64,000 bases of DNA, from NCBI RefSeq assembly GCF_004361815.1, contig NZ_SNWA01000003.1, forward strand, positions 558,001 to 622,000. Direction: 5' to 3'. This document shows, piece by piece, positions 25,422 to 34,114 of the stretch. Position 1 is the first letter of the stretch; each line of letters starts with the position of its first letter. The position numbers and the translations under genes are program-made. The notes under the pieces are model-generated. The model was not told where the DNA came from and did not search any database. It was given only the letters and a program-made list of their open reading frames with translations. This stretch comes from Paraburkholderia sp. BL10I2N1 (lineage in GTDB: Bacteria > Pseudomonadota > Gammaproteobacteria > Burkholderiales > Burkholderiaceae).

Positions 25422-26618
25422 ATGAAGCGAGCAGCGATCGTCTCTCCTGTACGCACCCCCGTTGGCACGTTTGGCGGCAGTCTGCGCAGCGTGCCGGTCG
25501 AAGAACTCGGCGCTCTGGTCATCAGAGAAGTCTTGAAGCGCATCGGGCTCGATCCCGCCCGCATCGACGACGTGGTTTTCGCGCAGTCGTACGCGAATAG
25601 CGAGACGCCCTGCGTCGGGCGCTGGGTCGCGTTGCAGGCGGGACTGCCAGTGGAGGTGCCCGGCATGCAACTCGATCGACGCTGCGGCGGCGGACTGCAG
25701 GCACTCGCGACAGCAGCGATGATGGTCCAGACCGGAGCCGCCGATGTCGTGCTCGCGGGCGGAGTCGAAAGCATGAGCAACATCGAGTACTACAGCACCG
25801 ACATGCGGTGGGGCGCGCGCGCGGGTTCAGTGCAATTTCATGACCGGCTCGCGCGTGGCCGCGAACGCTCGCAACCCGAGGAACGCTTCGGCTATATCCC
25901 GGGCATGATCGAAACGGCCGAAAACCTCGCGAACGACTATCACATCAGCCGCGAACAGGCGGACGAGTATGCGGTGCGCAGCCATCGACGGGCGGCCGAA
26001 GCGTGGGCGTCGGGCCGCATGGCGGACGAAACGGTGGCCGTCACTGTGCCGCAGAAAAAAGGCACACCACTGCTCGTTGCCAGAGACGAAGGCTTCCGCG
26101 AGGACGCCAGCATGGAGAGCCTCGGCAAGCTGCGCACGTTGATCCCGGGTGGCACCGTCACGGCAGGCAATTCCAGCCAGCAGAACGATGCGGCAGCCGC
26201 CTGCCTTGTGGTCGCCGAGGACAAGCTCGAAGCACTCGGTCTGGAGCCGATGGCCTGGTTCAACGGTTGGGCCGCAGCGGGTTGCGAGCCTTCGCGCATG
26301 GGCATCGGCCCGGTACCCGCCGTACAGAAACTGATGGCGCGCACCGGGCTGTCGATCGATCAGATGGATCTTGTCGAACTGAACGAAGCCTTCGCGTGCC
26401 AGGTGCTGGCCGTGCTCAAAGGATGGGGATGGAACGATCCGGACCGTCTGAACGTCAACGGCTCGGGCATCTCACTGGGCCATCCTATCGGCGCAACGGG
26501 TGTACGCATGATGACCACCCTGCTCTTCGAACTGCAACGTCGCAAGGGCCGCTATGGTCTCGCGGCAATGTGCATCGGTGGCGGCCAGGGTCTCGCCGCG
26601 CTATTCGAGCGGGCTTGA
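25422..26618 (+). CDS. thiolase family acetyl-CoA acyltransferase
   Basis: A 398-residue thiolase for the final cleavage of a 3-oxoacyl-CoA. The acylated cysteine lies in LDRRCGGGLQA, slightly unlike the usual NRxCxSGLQ; the other catalytic residues lie in NEAFA, GHPIGATG and the C-terminal CIGGGQG. GAAGGAG lies ahead of the ATG. Last gene of the operon starting at 20978. The Gly in place of Ser after the nucleophile may reflect an unusual branched or cyclic substrate. Confidence 0.93.
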   Translation: MKRAAIVSPVRTPVGTFGGSLRSVPVEELGALVIREVLKRIGLDPARIDDVVFAQSYANSETPCVGRWVALQAGLPVEVPGMQLDRRCGGGLQALATAAMMVQTGAADVVLAGGVESMSNIEYYSTDMRWGARAGSVQFHDRLARGRERSQPEERFGYIPGMIETAENLANDYHISREQADEYAVRSHRRAAEAWASGRMADETVAVTVPQKKGTPLLVARDEGFREDASMESLGKLRTLIPGGTVTAGNSSQQNDAAAACLVVAEDKLEALGLEPMAWFNGWAAAGCEPSRMGIGPVPAVQKLMARTGLSIDQMDLVELNEAFACQVLAVLKGWGWNDPDRLNVNGSGISLGHPIGATGVRMMTTLLFELQRRKGRYGLAAMCIGGGQGLAALFERA

Positions 26619-26675
26619 GCAGCGCCTGCGATGTTATTGCAGCAGTGGTGACAAAACGGGGGGATCTGATGGATC

Positions 26676-26697
26676 CGGCGCGCGACCGCGCGCGCCG
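26676..26697. terminator. GC hairpin between convergent thiolase and crotonase genes
   Basis: CGGCGCGCG / CGCGCGCCG form a 9-base stem around a 4-base loop, located between two converging stop codons. There is no T-tract, so its action as a terminator is uncertain. Confidence 0.35.
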
Positions 26698-26722
26698 CTG
26701 CGCTGATCGGGTCTCTTGCCAA

Positions 26723-27619
26723 TCAATCCGGCCCCGACGGCGGTCCGTTTGATCCTTGATTGAAAAAGCGCTCGCGCTGAATACGCACTTCGTCGGAGGT
26801 CATCAAAGCATCGAAAATGGCTCGCGCGCTTTGCATGCCCGCTTCGAAGTCGATACATTCGACCGAAGCGGCGATCGCCTCCAGCGCCTGCGCGCGCGCG
26901 TGAGTATTCCCCCCATTTGCCGCGAGTCCCGCGCGCGCCGTCGCGAGAACCTGTGTAGCGTGACTTCTGGATACCGTGAGATTCCGGATCAAAGGCAGCG
27001 ACAGGTCGTTATGCTCAACCAGTGCGTGCGCCACCCGCCTGGCGGAATTCAGAGCCTGACCAGGCTCGACGATACGATCAAACAAAACGGTCCCGGCAAA
27101 CGACGCTGCCCGTTCTATCCGCGCCGAGAGGATCATGTCGATGGCCCGCCGGAGGCCGACCGCGCGCGGCATGCGTTGCGTGCCCGACAACGGAATGGTG
27201 GCGAGCCCGACTTCCGGCAGCCCGATCCGCGCATCGGCTTCGACGACGCGATAGTGGCACACCAGCGCGGTTTCCAGGCCACCACCCACCGCCATGCCAT
27301 GAATGGCGGCGATGACAGGCTTGTTCATTGACTCGATCAGCGGATGAATGTGCATCGACAGTCCGGGCGGTGCGGCAGCCGCGGGCGTTCCAAATTCGCG
27401 GATATCTCCGCCCGCGCAAAAGCCGTTGCCGTGCCCGGTCAGAATGACCGCCTTCGCGTGCCCGTCTGCTCGAGCCCGCTCGAAGGCTTGTATCAAACCG
27501 GCTCGCACCACGACGTTCAACGCATTGACTGGCGGGTAGTCAATCGTGATAGTTGCGACATCGCCGGCGCGAACATAGCGTACCGGCTCAGCACTAATAC
27601 TGGCCACTGACGGCTGCAC
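26723..27619 (-). CDS. enoyl-CoA hydratase, resembling the N-terminal part of FadJ-type enzymes
   Basis: A 298-residue crotonase starting at GTG (27619) with AGGGG upstream. GNGFCAGGDIREF and GMAVGGGLETALVCH form the oxyanion hole with the Glu in GLE; LPEVGLATIPLSGTQRMPRAVG supplies the second Glu. The region after this (DMILSARIERAASFAGTVLFDRIVEPG) looks like the linker part of bifunctional FadB/FadJ proteins, but the 3-hydroxyacyl-CoA dehydrogenase domain is absent. An SDR from the region could do the dehydrogenase step. It lies 180 bases after the rubredoxin gene on the same strand. Confidence 0.86.
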   Translation of the reverse strand: MQPSVASISAEPVRYVRAGDVATITIDYPPVNALNVVVRAGLIQAFERARADGHAKAVILTGHGNGFCAGGDIREFGTPAAAAPPGLSMHIHPLIESMNKPVIAAIHGMAVGGGLETALVCHYRVVEADARIGLPEVGLATIPLSGTQRMPRAVGLRRAIDMILSARIERAASFAGTVLFDRIVEPGQALNSARRVAHALVEHNDLSLPLIRNLTVSRSHATQVLATARAGLAANGGNTHARAQALEAIAASVECIDFEAGMQSARAIFDALMTSDEVRIQRERFFNQGSNGPPSGPD

Positions 27620-27799
27620 CGCGCCCCTCGTCTGGTTCGGACCTCGGGCCGCCTGTCACTGTTCGGCGCATGCTGTGATGACAGGTATGAGCAAGGTCCG
27701 CCTGAGCGATCGAGTTTGAAACAGTTATTGCCCGCGCAAGCACTAGCCAATCAGCGGACACGCAGTGCAGGTCGAAAGAAGCGCGCCCGGCAGCCTGCA

Positions 27800-27964
27800 T
27801 CAGACTTGAATCATCACAAATTCAGCTTTCGCCGCACCGCATTCCGGGCAAGCCCAATCGTCGGGAATGTCGGCCCAACGCGTGCCCGATGGAAAACCTT
27901 CCGCCGGGAGACCGACTGCTTCGTCGTAGAAAAAGCCGCAGAATATACATTGCCATTGTTTCAT
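27800..27964 (-). CDS. rubredoxin
   Basis: A 54-residue one-iron electron carrier. The two cysteine knuckles are C6-x2-C9 (CIFCG) and C39-x2-C42 (CPECG), with conserved aromatic residues (Trp4, Phe11, Tyr13) and the IPDDWACP motif. AGGACGA precedes the ATG. It begins 33 bases after the stop of the P450cam-like gene, so the two are almost certainly co-transcribed. Rubredoxins normally serve alkane hydroxylases (AlkB) or detoxification oxidases, and none is present here. It may deliver electrons to the P450 or another oxygenase of the cluster. It is easily missed because of its size. Confidence 0.93.
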   Translation of the reverse strand: MKQWQCIFCGFFYDEAVGLPAEGFPSGTRWADIPDDWACPECGAAKAEFVMIQV

Positions 27965-27997
27965 CGTTTTCGTCCTGTCATGGATAAGGGAAGAGAG

Positions 27998-29200
27998 TCA
28001 GGACGCGACTTTCCATGTAAGCGGCAGATAAAGCATCCCGTTCACGGCGCCGGAGCCACAACGCGGCTTGTCACCTTCGCGAATCCTGAAATCGGGAATG
28101 CGCTTCAGCCATTCCTGCAAAAACACCTTGATTTCGGTGCGCGCGAGGAACGATCCTGGACAGCGATGCGGTCCATTGCCGAATGCAGCGTGCAGCACCG
28201 GCTTGCGGGTCAGGTCGACATCGAGCGGATTGGAGAATTTGCGGTCGTCAAGACCAAACAACGAGTTGGGCAACTGGATCTGGTCGCCCTTCTTCAGCGT
28301 CACACCCTTGTACTCGATGTCTTCGGTGACGAGCCGCGCCGTGTTCGCCACGCCGAACCGGCGAATCAGTTCGTCGACAGACGAAATCATCAGTTCGGGA
28401 TTCTCGATCAGTTGACGTCGATGGCTCGGGTTCTCGGCAAGAAAGCGGGCGATGAAGCCCATCAGCGAAGCGACCGTATCGAGACCGCCGAACAGCACAA
28501 CGATGAACATACCGAACATGCGATCGGGCCGCATCGGTGCGCCGTCGATCTGCGCATTCGCGATCAGGCTGATCAGGTCGCCGCCCGCGTTGGCCTGGCG
28601 TTCCGCCACCCAGGTAGAGATATAGGCGCCAAGCAGATTCTGCGATTCCATACGTTCCTCGAGCTTGCCGCGAACCGACATCTCAGCCCATTCGAGCAGC
28701 CGTTCACGGTCACTCAGCGGTAGATCGGCAAGGCGCAGAAAAATCACGATCGGCAAGATCTTGGCGAACTCGGAAACGAATTCACATTTGCCGCGCGGCG
28801 CCAGCTTTTCAATTAACTCCACGGCGAGGGCGCGTACATCATCTTCGAGCGAAGCGATTGCCTTCGGCAGAAACGACGGCGTAATCAAGTTCCGATAAGC
28901 GGTATGCTCGGGCGGATCGAGTTCGAGCGGTACGAGCTGCACCTGGCTCAACGGCGGAATATTGACGCTGCGATGCGAGAAATGCGTATGATCCTTCTGC
29001 ATCGCTTCGATGTCTTCTCCGCGCGTTGCGATCCAGTGTCCACCATAGTATGGAGACCACACGATGTCCGGACCGGCATGCAACGCCTTCCATGCCAGAT
29101 GAACGTCATCGGCGGCGCCCGGTGGATTCATGTAGTCAAAATCCACCACTCGCTCATGCGGTACATGGTCCGGCACGCTCCAGTTCTCTGGCAATGTCAT
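27998..29200 (-). CDS. cytochrome P450, P450cam (CYP101)-like
   Basis: A 400-residue soluble class I P450. From memory of the P450cam sequence the likeness is strong throughout: GGHWIATRG (53-61), LDPPEH (94-99), GGLDTV in helix I (Asp241, Thr242), E277-x2-R280, LKKGDQI, and the heme loop FGNGPHRCPG with Cys347. The position corresponding to P450cam Tyr96, which hydrogen-bonds the camphor ketone, is Val87, and Thr101 aligns with Leu, so the substrate is probably not camphor itself. ATG 29200 has GAGGAGA seven bases ahead; an upstream ATG would add 18 residues. A rubredoxin gene follows directly. The upstream gap holds a near-match of the window-wide operator. Confidence 0.93.
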   Translation of the reverse strand: MTLPENWSVPDHVPHERVVDFDYMNPPGAADDVHLAWKALHAGPDIVWSPYYGGHWIATRGEDIEAMQKDHTHFSHRSVNIPPLSQVQLVPLELDPPEHTAYRNLITPSFLPKAIASLEDDVRALAVELIEKLAPRGKCEFVSEFAKILPIVIFLRLADLPLSDRERLLEWAEMSVRGKLEERMESQNLLGAYISTWVAERQANAGGDLISLIANAQIDGAPMRPDRMFGMFIVVLFGGLDTVASLMGFIARFLAENPSHRRQLIENPELMISSVDELIRRFGVANTARLVTEDIEYKGVTLKKGDQIQLPNSLFGLDDRKFSNPLDVDLTRKPVLHAAFGNGPHRCPGSFLARTEIKVFLQEWLKRIPDFRIREGDKPRCGSGAVNGMLYLPLTWKVAS

Positions 29201-29243
29201 CTTGTGGTCTCCTCGCAGATTGGGATCGCGCCGCGCATAGTTC

Positions 29244-29262
29244 ATAATATGCAACGCTGTTC
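29244..29262. promoter_or_regulatory. operator-like element between P450cam-like and SDR genes
   Basis: CAACGCTGTTC (29252-29262) is one mismatch from GAAC-N3-GTTC. On the minus strand it directly precedes CATATT/TATTAT, a -10 candidate for the P450. The order GAAC..GTTG-CATATT resembles that at the second P450 promoter (37.16 kb). No convincing -35 is visible. Confidence 0.5.
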
Positions 29263-29324
29263 AGTTTTGTTATTATAGGCCGATGGATTTTCTACATCAA
29301 CGCCTGTATCGAATGGAGACGACA

Positions 29325-30230
29325 GTGAGCGATATCGTGAAGGACAAGGTTGTGGTCGTAACGGGAGCGGGGGCCGGCATCGGCCGCGATTTCGCACTCC
29401 AGTTTGCGGCGGCTGGCGCGAAGGTCGTGGTCAACGATCTGGGCCGCCATGCGGAGAGCGGTGAGTTCGCGGCCCATCGTGTCGTGGCGGAAATCAAGGA
29501 AGCAGGCGGCGAGGCAGTAGCCAGTACAGATAGCGTCGCCGAATGGGATTCGGCGCAGAAGATCGTGCAGGCCGCGCTGGACACCTTCGGGCGGATCGAT
29601 TGCGTCGTGAACAACGCGGGCATCGTGCGCGACCGGATGTTCTTCAATATGAGCCCGGAAGAATGGAAGGCCGTCGTCGACGTGCATCTGAACGGTTCGT
29701 TTTTTGTGGCCCGGGCCGCCGCGCCGCACTTCAAGGCGCAAAACGGCGGCAGTTACGTCCACATGACATCCACCTCCGGTCTGATCGGCAATATCGGCCA
29801 GGCCAACTACTCGGCCGCCAAGATGGGCGTCGTGGGACTGTCGAAGTCGATTGCGCTCGACATGGCGAAATTCAACGTGCGCTCGAACTGTATTGCGCCG
29901 TGGGCATGGACCGCGATGACTGCATCGATTCCGTCTGATACGCCGGAGCAAAAGGCCCGCGTCGAGATCATGAAGAAGATGGAATCCCGCAAGGTCGCCC
30001 CGCTCGCGGTCTATCTGGCATCGGACCGCGCTGCCAAGGTATCCGGGCAGATCTTCGGCGTGCGCGCGAACGAAATCTATTTTTTCAACCAGATCCGCAT
30101 GGTCCGCTCGTTGCACCGCGACGGCGGCTGGACGCCGGAATCGATCGCCGATCAGGTCATGCCCGCGTTCGAGTCCAGCTTCTTCCCGAACGTACCGTCG
30201 CTCACCCTTACGCCCTGGGACCCGGTTTAA
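29325..30230 (+). CDS. SDR, multifunctional-enzyme-2-type 3-hydroxyacyl-CoA dehydrogenase
   Basis: A long SDR of about 301 residues related to the (3R)-hydroxyacyl-CoA dehydrogenase domain of peroxisomal MFE-2. TGAGAGIG, VVNDLG after beta-2 (NAD-type), NNAGIVRD, a TSTSG serine, the YSAAK pair and a C-terminal extension beyond the SDR core (SGQIFGVRANEIYFFNQ) fit that group. GTG 29325 has GGAG six bases upstream; in-frame ATGs at 29313 and 29283 are alternatives. Divergent from the P450cam-like gene across the shared operator. It could supply the dehydrogenase activity missing from the neighbouring FadJ-like crotonase. Confidence 0.88.
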   Translation: MSDIVKDKVVVVTGAGAGIGRDFALQFAAAGAKVVVNDLGRHAESGEFAAHRVVAEIKEAGGEAVASTDSVAEWDSAQKIVQAALDTFGRIDCVVNNAGIVRDRMFFNMSPEEWKAVVDVHLNGSFFVARAAAPHFKAQNGGSYVHMTSTSGLIGNIGQANYSAAKMGVVGLSKSIALDMAKFNVRSNCIAPWAWTAMTASIPSDTPEQKARVEIMKKMESRKVAPLAVYLASDRAAKVSGQIFGVRANEIYFFNQIRMVRSLHRDGGWTPESIADQVMPAFESSFFPNVPSLTLTPWDPV

Positions 30231-30280
30231 CGCACACGGTCTGCATGCAACAGGCCGCCGCCAACTACAGCGACCTCCAT

Positions 30281-30306
30281 GGTCAGCCGCTCATCTGCGG
30301 CTGGCC
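30281..30306. terminator. hairpin between convergent SDR and CitE-like genes
   Basis: A stem of about 10 bases including one G-T pair (core CAGCCGC / GCGGCTG) around TCATCT, lying between convergent stop codons. A second small inverted repeat (GGTTG/CAACC) follows at once. No T-tract. Confidence 0.3.
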
Positions 30307-30392
30307 AGGTTGGAGTTCAACCAGGCGCGTTAACACCCGCCTGCCTGCAACGGGCGTTTCGCCGGCGCAGGTACCGGCTGGCGCATTGCAAC

Positions 30393-31208
30393 CTACGCGC
30401 CCGTCGACCTGCGCTCCATCATTGCCAGCTGGCGCCTCGCCTTGAGGAGAACCGGCAGGTCCACCATCCGGCCGTTCACCGATACCGCGCCGCCACCTGC
30501 GCGCGCGAACGCTTCGACCACTTCTCGCGCCTTCGCAAGGTCCTCTTCACTCGGGCTGAAAGCGGCATTGACCTGGGCGATCTGTTTTGGATGGATGCAA
30601 AGCTTGCCGCCGAATCCCAGATTTCTCGCACTCGATGCATCGGTCGCGAGTTGAGCGGCGTCATCGAGCGTCACGGTCACACCATCCACTGGAGGCAATA
30701 ACCCGGCCACCCGAGACGCGAGCACGATCCGCGAACGCGCATAGAGCAGCGCCTCCCCAGAACCCGAGCAATCTACATCGAGTTCGAAATCGACCGAGCC
30801 GAACACGAGCCGTTCAACGCCAGGCATCTGCGCCACCTCGAGTACCTGCCATACGCCAAGCGCCGATTCGATGATCGGCAGAATCGGCCTGGCGGTCGCG
30901 CGAGCGACAGCTTCGAGGGCCAAAGCGCTCTCCGCCTTCGGCAATACGACGCCGTCGAGGCCGCCCAACGCCAGCAACGAGAGGTCTTCACCGAACCATG
31001 GCGTGCCAAACCCATTGATGCGCAGATACACGCGCGTGGTCGATGCGGCGAATGCCGCCATTGCATCTGCGACATGCTGGCGAGCCGGCCCCTTGTCCGC
31101 TTCACTAACGGCGTCTTCGAGATCCACGATCACCGCGTCGGCGCCAGAGTCGAGCGCCTTGGCGAAGCGCTCAGGCCGGATACCGGGAACAAATAGAAAC
31201 GAGCGCAT
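30393..31208 (-). CDS. CitE-like CoA ester lyase (HpcH/HpaI family)
   Basis: A 271-residue TIM-barrel lyase of the citrate-lyase beta / malyl-CoA lyase group, which splits or forms a C-C bond of a 3-hydroxy-3-carboxyacyl-CoA. Visible motifs: RSFLFVPGIRPERFAKA, DLEDAV (Mg2+/CoA region), LRINGFGTPW, and FGSVDFELD. Last gene of the minus operon beginning with the second P450, 70 bases after the MaoC-like gene. Hydratase plus lyase resembles the Ich/Ccl pair of itaconate degradation (citramalyl-CoA to acetyl-CoA and pyruvate), which is the working hypothesis here. Confidence 0.85.
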   Translation of the reverse strand: MRSFLFVPGIRPERFAKALDSGADAVIVDLEDAVSEADKGPARQHVADAMAAFAASTTRVYLRINGFGTPWFGEDLSLLALGGLDGVVLPKAESALALEAVARATARPILPIIESALGVWQVLEVAQMPGVERLVFGSVDFELDVDCSGSGEALLYARSRIVLASRVAGLLPPVDGVTVTLDDAAQLATDASSARNLGFGGKLCIHPKQIAQVNAAFSPSEEDLAKAREVVEAFARAGGGAVSVNGRMVDLPVLLKARRQLAMMERRSTGA

Positions 31209-31278
31209 AACACCCCAGGAAAAATGAAGGTCAGATACCCGCGTGACCGCTATTTACATCAGGCAACAAAGCAGACAG

Positions 31279-32136
31279 CTACGCGAGAACAGCGTTGGCC
31301 TCCATGCGCAATGTGCCATCACTGCCGGCGATCCACAGTTTGACCGTTTTACCCTCCTCGCTTTCGGGCCGCCCGCAAACAAAAAATGGACTCGTGTCGA
31401 TCACCGGGCTCATTGCGCGAAACGAAAAAGCCGTGACCGCCTCCTGTGGCCGTTCACGGCGCAGCAGATCGAGCAACAGCGTCGCCAGCAGCGGGCCATG
31501 CACGACGAGGCCCTGATAGCCCTCCTGCTCCGTGGCGTACGGTCGGTCGTAATGGATGCGATGACCATTCAATGTCAGCGCTGAATAGCGAAACAGCAGC
31601 ACCGGGTCGGGACGAATCTCGCGCGTCCACTGCGCGCCCTCCGGTGCGAGTCGGAGTACCGGCGACTCCTCGTTGGCAGCGGGATGATCACGATAGACGA
31701 TGTCCTGGCGTTCCGTAATCGCCACGCCTGCGGCGTCGCTGATCTCATGCAGCACCTTGACAAATACGAGGTCGCCGCTGCGGCCGTGCTTGTGCGTAAC
31801 GTCCTCGATGGTCGACAGACGGGTAACCGCATCGCCGGCCCTCAGCGTCCGCGAAAACGCGAGCTGACTGCCCGCCCACATTCGACGGGGTAATTCCACC
31901 GGTGGCAGGAAACCGCCGCGCTTCGGGTGCCCGTCCGGGCCTATGAGCGACTGTCGGTGCACCGGCAAAAAATAGAGCCAGTGCCATAGGGGTGGCAGCG
32001 CATCCCCTGGCGCGACTGGCAAACCGTCGTGGTCGAGCGTAGCGGCGAGCGCGGCCATTGGCGTCAGCGTAAGCGTGTCGGAAACACGTTCGCTCCTGCC
32101 GATCCATTTCTGTAAATGAGCGAGATCTATTGTCAT
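31279..32136 (-). CDS. MaoC/FAS1-type hydratase (mesaconyl/itaconyl-CoA hydratase-like)
   Basis: A 285-residue double-hotdog protein. The N-terminal half (WHWLYFLPV, PRRMWAGSQLAF, RAGDAVTRLSTIEDVTHKHGRSGDLVFVKV) is the N-terminal hotdog of mesaconyl-C4-CoA hydratases; the C-terminal half (LFRYSALTLNGHRIHYDRPYA, followed by YQGLVVHGP) carries the catalytic Asp/His hydratase motif. Starts eight bases after the serine hydrolase stop. Together with the CitE-like lyase downstream it would hydrate a methyl-branched unsaturated dicarboxyl-CoA before cleavage. Assignment of the exact substrate is inference. Confidence 0.85.
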   Translation of the reverse strand: MTIDLAHLQKWIGRSERVSDTLTLTPMAALAATLDHDGLPVAPGDALPPLWHWLYFLPVHRQSLIGPDGHPKRGGFLPPVELPRRMWAGSQLAFSRTLRAGDAVTRLSTIEDVTHKHGRSGDLVFVKVLHEISDAAGVAITERQDIVYRDHPAANEESPVLRLAPEGAQWTREIRPDPVLLFRYSALTLNGHRIHYDRPYATEQEGYQGLVVHGPLLATLLLDLLRRERPQEAVTAFSFRAMSPVIDTSPFFVCGRPESEEGKTVKLWIAGSDGTLRMEANAVLA

Positions 32137-32144
32137 GACATCAA

Positions 32145-33308
32145 CTAGCTCAGGTTCAATGCCTGGCGGATCGCCTGCGCGATCGGCAACAGGGCATCCT
32201 CTTCCGGCGATGTTGGGTTAAACAGCTTGTTGTGGCAGATTGCAACGGCCAGACCGATGTCCGGATCAGCCCAGCCGATCGAATTCCCCTGCCCCGGATG
32301 ACACAATGCGCGCGGCGACTGAACCGCCGTCACCGGCGGATGATTGCCGCCGAACCAGAACCCGCCGATGGTGATCGGTATCGGAAATCCGAACATGACC
32401 GGATCAGGTTCCTCGCTGTTCGCCCGCGGCGTGTTCAATGTCGCGACAAGTTCTTTCGACAGCAGCCGCACGCCGTCGATCTCGCCACCGCCAGCCAGCA
32501 TCGCCCAGAAGCGCGCTTCGCTGCGTGCGTTAAATATGCCTCCCACACCGGCCACCTCCGCGCGACGCACATCGGGCCGTTCGAACACAGTGGGATTCAG
32601 CGCAACCTGCTCGGGCATCGACGCCAGGAAAAGCGGCGGCAGATATTCGGACGGAACTGGCACCATCGCGTCGGTGAGTTTCGCGATGCGTGGCTCGACG
32701 GCGTCCGGGATGCCGATCCAGAGGTCCGAAATACCGAGCGGCTCTGCGATTTCTTCACGCACAAAGCGCCCCAGCGAGCGCCCCTGCGGATCCGCGCGCC
32801 GCACCAGTTCGCCGACGATCCAGCCAAAGGTCATCGAAAGATAGAGCGTCTTCGTGCCAGGCTCCGCCAACGGCTTCAGGTCGGCGATCGCAGCGGTCAT
32901 CCAGGCCCAGTCGCACATTCGCTCGGGCGTCACGCCGTCGGGCATCTGTGGCACGCACGCACGATGCGTCAGCACATCCCGAACCGTCGTGCGCGCCTTG
33001 CCGTGCGCGCCATACTCAGGCCAGTAGCGCACCACCGGCGCGTCATAGTCGATGCGGCCGCGATCGGCCAGGATGTGCAATGCGGTCGCCGCGACGGCCT
33101 TGGTCACCGAGTAGACATTAAACAGCGTCTCGCCGTCCACCGGGCGTCCGGTCGCCAGATCGGCCACCCCGCTCCATGCGTCGATCACCAGCTTGCCATC
33201 CAGATAAGCGGCGACCTGGACGCCGATTTCGCCACCTTCGCGAGTCGCGTAGCCCAGCGCCTGCTGGACGATCTGGGTATCGTTCAAAGTTTGCGCCGAT
33301 ACGTTCAT
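32145..33308 (-). CDS. serine hydrolase of the beta-lactamase/esterase (EstB-like) family
   Basis: A 387-residue class-C-beta-lactamase-fold protein. The catalytic SxxK is SVTK in LFNVYSVTKAVAA; YLS provides the general-base tyrosine motif; a C-terminal HPGQGNSIGW stands where the KTG-type motif is expected. No signal peptide is seen, which favours a cytoplasmic esterase or lactonase over an antibiotic-resistance enzyme. AAGGAGA precedes the ATG. It lies 44 bases after the OCH-like gene and may hydrolyse an ester or lactone formed after ring cleavage; this is an inference from order. Confidence 0.85.
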   Translation of the reverse strand: MNVSAQTLNDTQIVQQALGYATREGGEIGVQVAAYLDGKLVIDAWSGVADLATGRPVDGETLFNVYSVTKAVAATALHILADRGRIDYDAPVVRYWPEYGAHGKARTTVRDVLTHRACVPQMPDGVTPERMCDWAWMTAAIADLKPLAEPGTKTLYLSMTFGWIVGELVRRADPQGRSLGRFVREEIAEPLGISDLWIGIPDAVEPRIAKLTDAMVPVPSEYLPPLFLASMPEQVALNPTVFERPDVRRAEVAGVGGIFNARSEARFWAMLAGGGEIDGVRLLSKELVATLNTPRANSEEPDPVMFGFPIPITIGGFWFGGNHPPVTAVQSPRALCHPGQGNSIGWADPDIGLAVAICHNKLFNPTSPEEDALLPIAQAIRQALNLS

Positions 33309-33352
33309 GCAGTATCTCCTTGATCAAGATTCCGTGGGTGCTGCCGCGCCGT

Positions 33353-34114
33353 TCACGCCTGCGCTGCAACGCTGCCGAGCCCTTCAAGAGCGAGGCCGTA
33401 GCCCAGTTCCTCGAGCATCCGGCGCTTGAACGGCTGGACAAACACCGTGCGCGTGTACCGCAGTGTTGCGGCCGGTTTTGCCGCCAGTTCTCTCGCGAGA
33501 TCCCAGGCACGCTCAAGCAGGCGCTCAGGCGCCAGCACTTCACTGACGACACCGAGTTCCAGCGCCTGATGTGCCGAAAGACGCTGACCCGTGAGCAGAA
33601 AATAGCGGCTGCGGTTGTGGCCGAGCAGCATCGGCCACACAACCTGCACGCCGTCCGCCGGCACCACGCCATGGATGAAGTGCGCCTGATCGGCGATGTC
33701 TGCATGGCTCGAGGCCAGAACGATATCGGACAGCGCGGGCAACTCCGCGTGAATGTGCGCGGGTCCGTTTATCGCGCCAATCACCGGGACCGGGATATCG
33801 AGCAGTTGCATCAGAAGGTCCTGCCCCTCGCGCTGCAGACGCGGCCAGACCTTCGACATCGGCTCCGACGGCAGTTCCGCGTAATTCATGTTGTCGCAGA
33901 ACACGTCGCCGGTGCCGGTCAGGATGACCACCTTGTTCTCGAGGTCGCGCGCGACCTGGTAGAACGCCTCGCCGAGTTGCGTATGAATGCTGCCGTCGAG
34001 TGCCCCCCATCTGAGCGGACCGCCTTCGGTATGCAGCCGGATCAGGAGAATGCCATCCTGCCTGTCGAAATGAATGTTTGCGTAACGTTCGCGATACTCG
34101 TCAAGCCGGGTCAT
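33353..34114 (-). CDS. crotonase-fold beta-diketone hydrolase, 6-oxocamphor hydrolase-like
   Basis: A 253-residue crotonase-superfamily protein that matches, as far as I can recall it, Rhodococcus 6-oxocamphor hydrolase (OCH), which cleaves a C-C bond of a cyclic beta-diketone by retro-Claisen chemistry without CoA. Shared stretches include ENKVVILTGTG, PVPVIGAINGP, SDIVLA, VPADG-x-x-VVWP and SRYFLLTGQ. The OCH catalytic residues fall at the same numbering: His122, His145, Asp154 and Glu244, with His44 near OCH His45. ATG 34114 has GGAGGA upstream and overlaps the GMC stop (ATGA). Position after a P450 and an alcohol oxidase makes a hydroxylation, oxidation and ring-cleavage sequence likely. 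Confidence 0.85.
   Translation of the reverse strand: MTRLDEYRERYANIHFDRQDGILLIRLHTEGGPLRWGALDGSIHTQLGEAFYQVARDLENKVVILTGTGDVFCDNMNYAELPSEPMSKVWPRLQREGQDLLMQLLDIPVPVIGAINGPAHIHAELPALSDIVLASSHADIADQAHFIHGVVPADGVQVVWPMLLGHNRSRYFLLTGQRLSAHQALELGVVSEVLAPERLLERAWDLARELAAKPAATLRYTRTVFVQPFKRRMLEELGYGLALEGLGSVAAQA

Noticed and set aside
26641..26722. Intrinsic terminator or site-specific recombination site in a GC palindrome
   Set aside because: The strong hairpin lacks a T-tract, and there is no integrase or repeat partner; listed only as a weak terminator.
27998..29200. Bona fide camphor 5-monooxygenase (camC)
   Set aside because: The position of Tyr96 is Val, Thr101 is Leu, and no Baeyer-Villiger camphor monooxygenase is present, so only P450cam-like is claimed.
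32145..33308. Antibiotic-resistance beta-lactamase
   Set aside because: Has SxxK and YxS-like motifs but no signal peptide, and sits within a catabolic operon; an esterase/lactonase is more likely.
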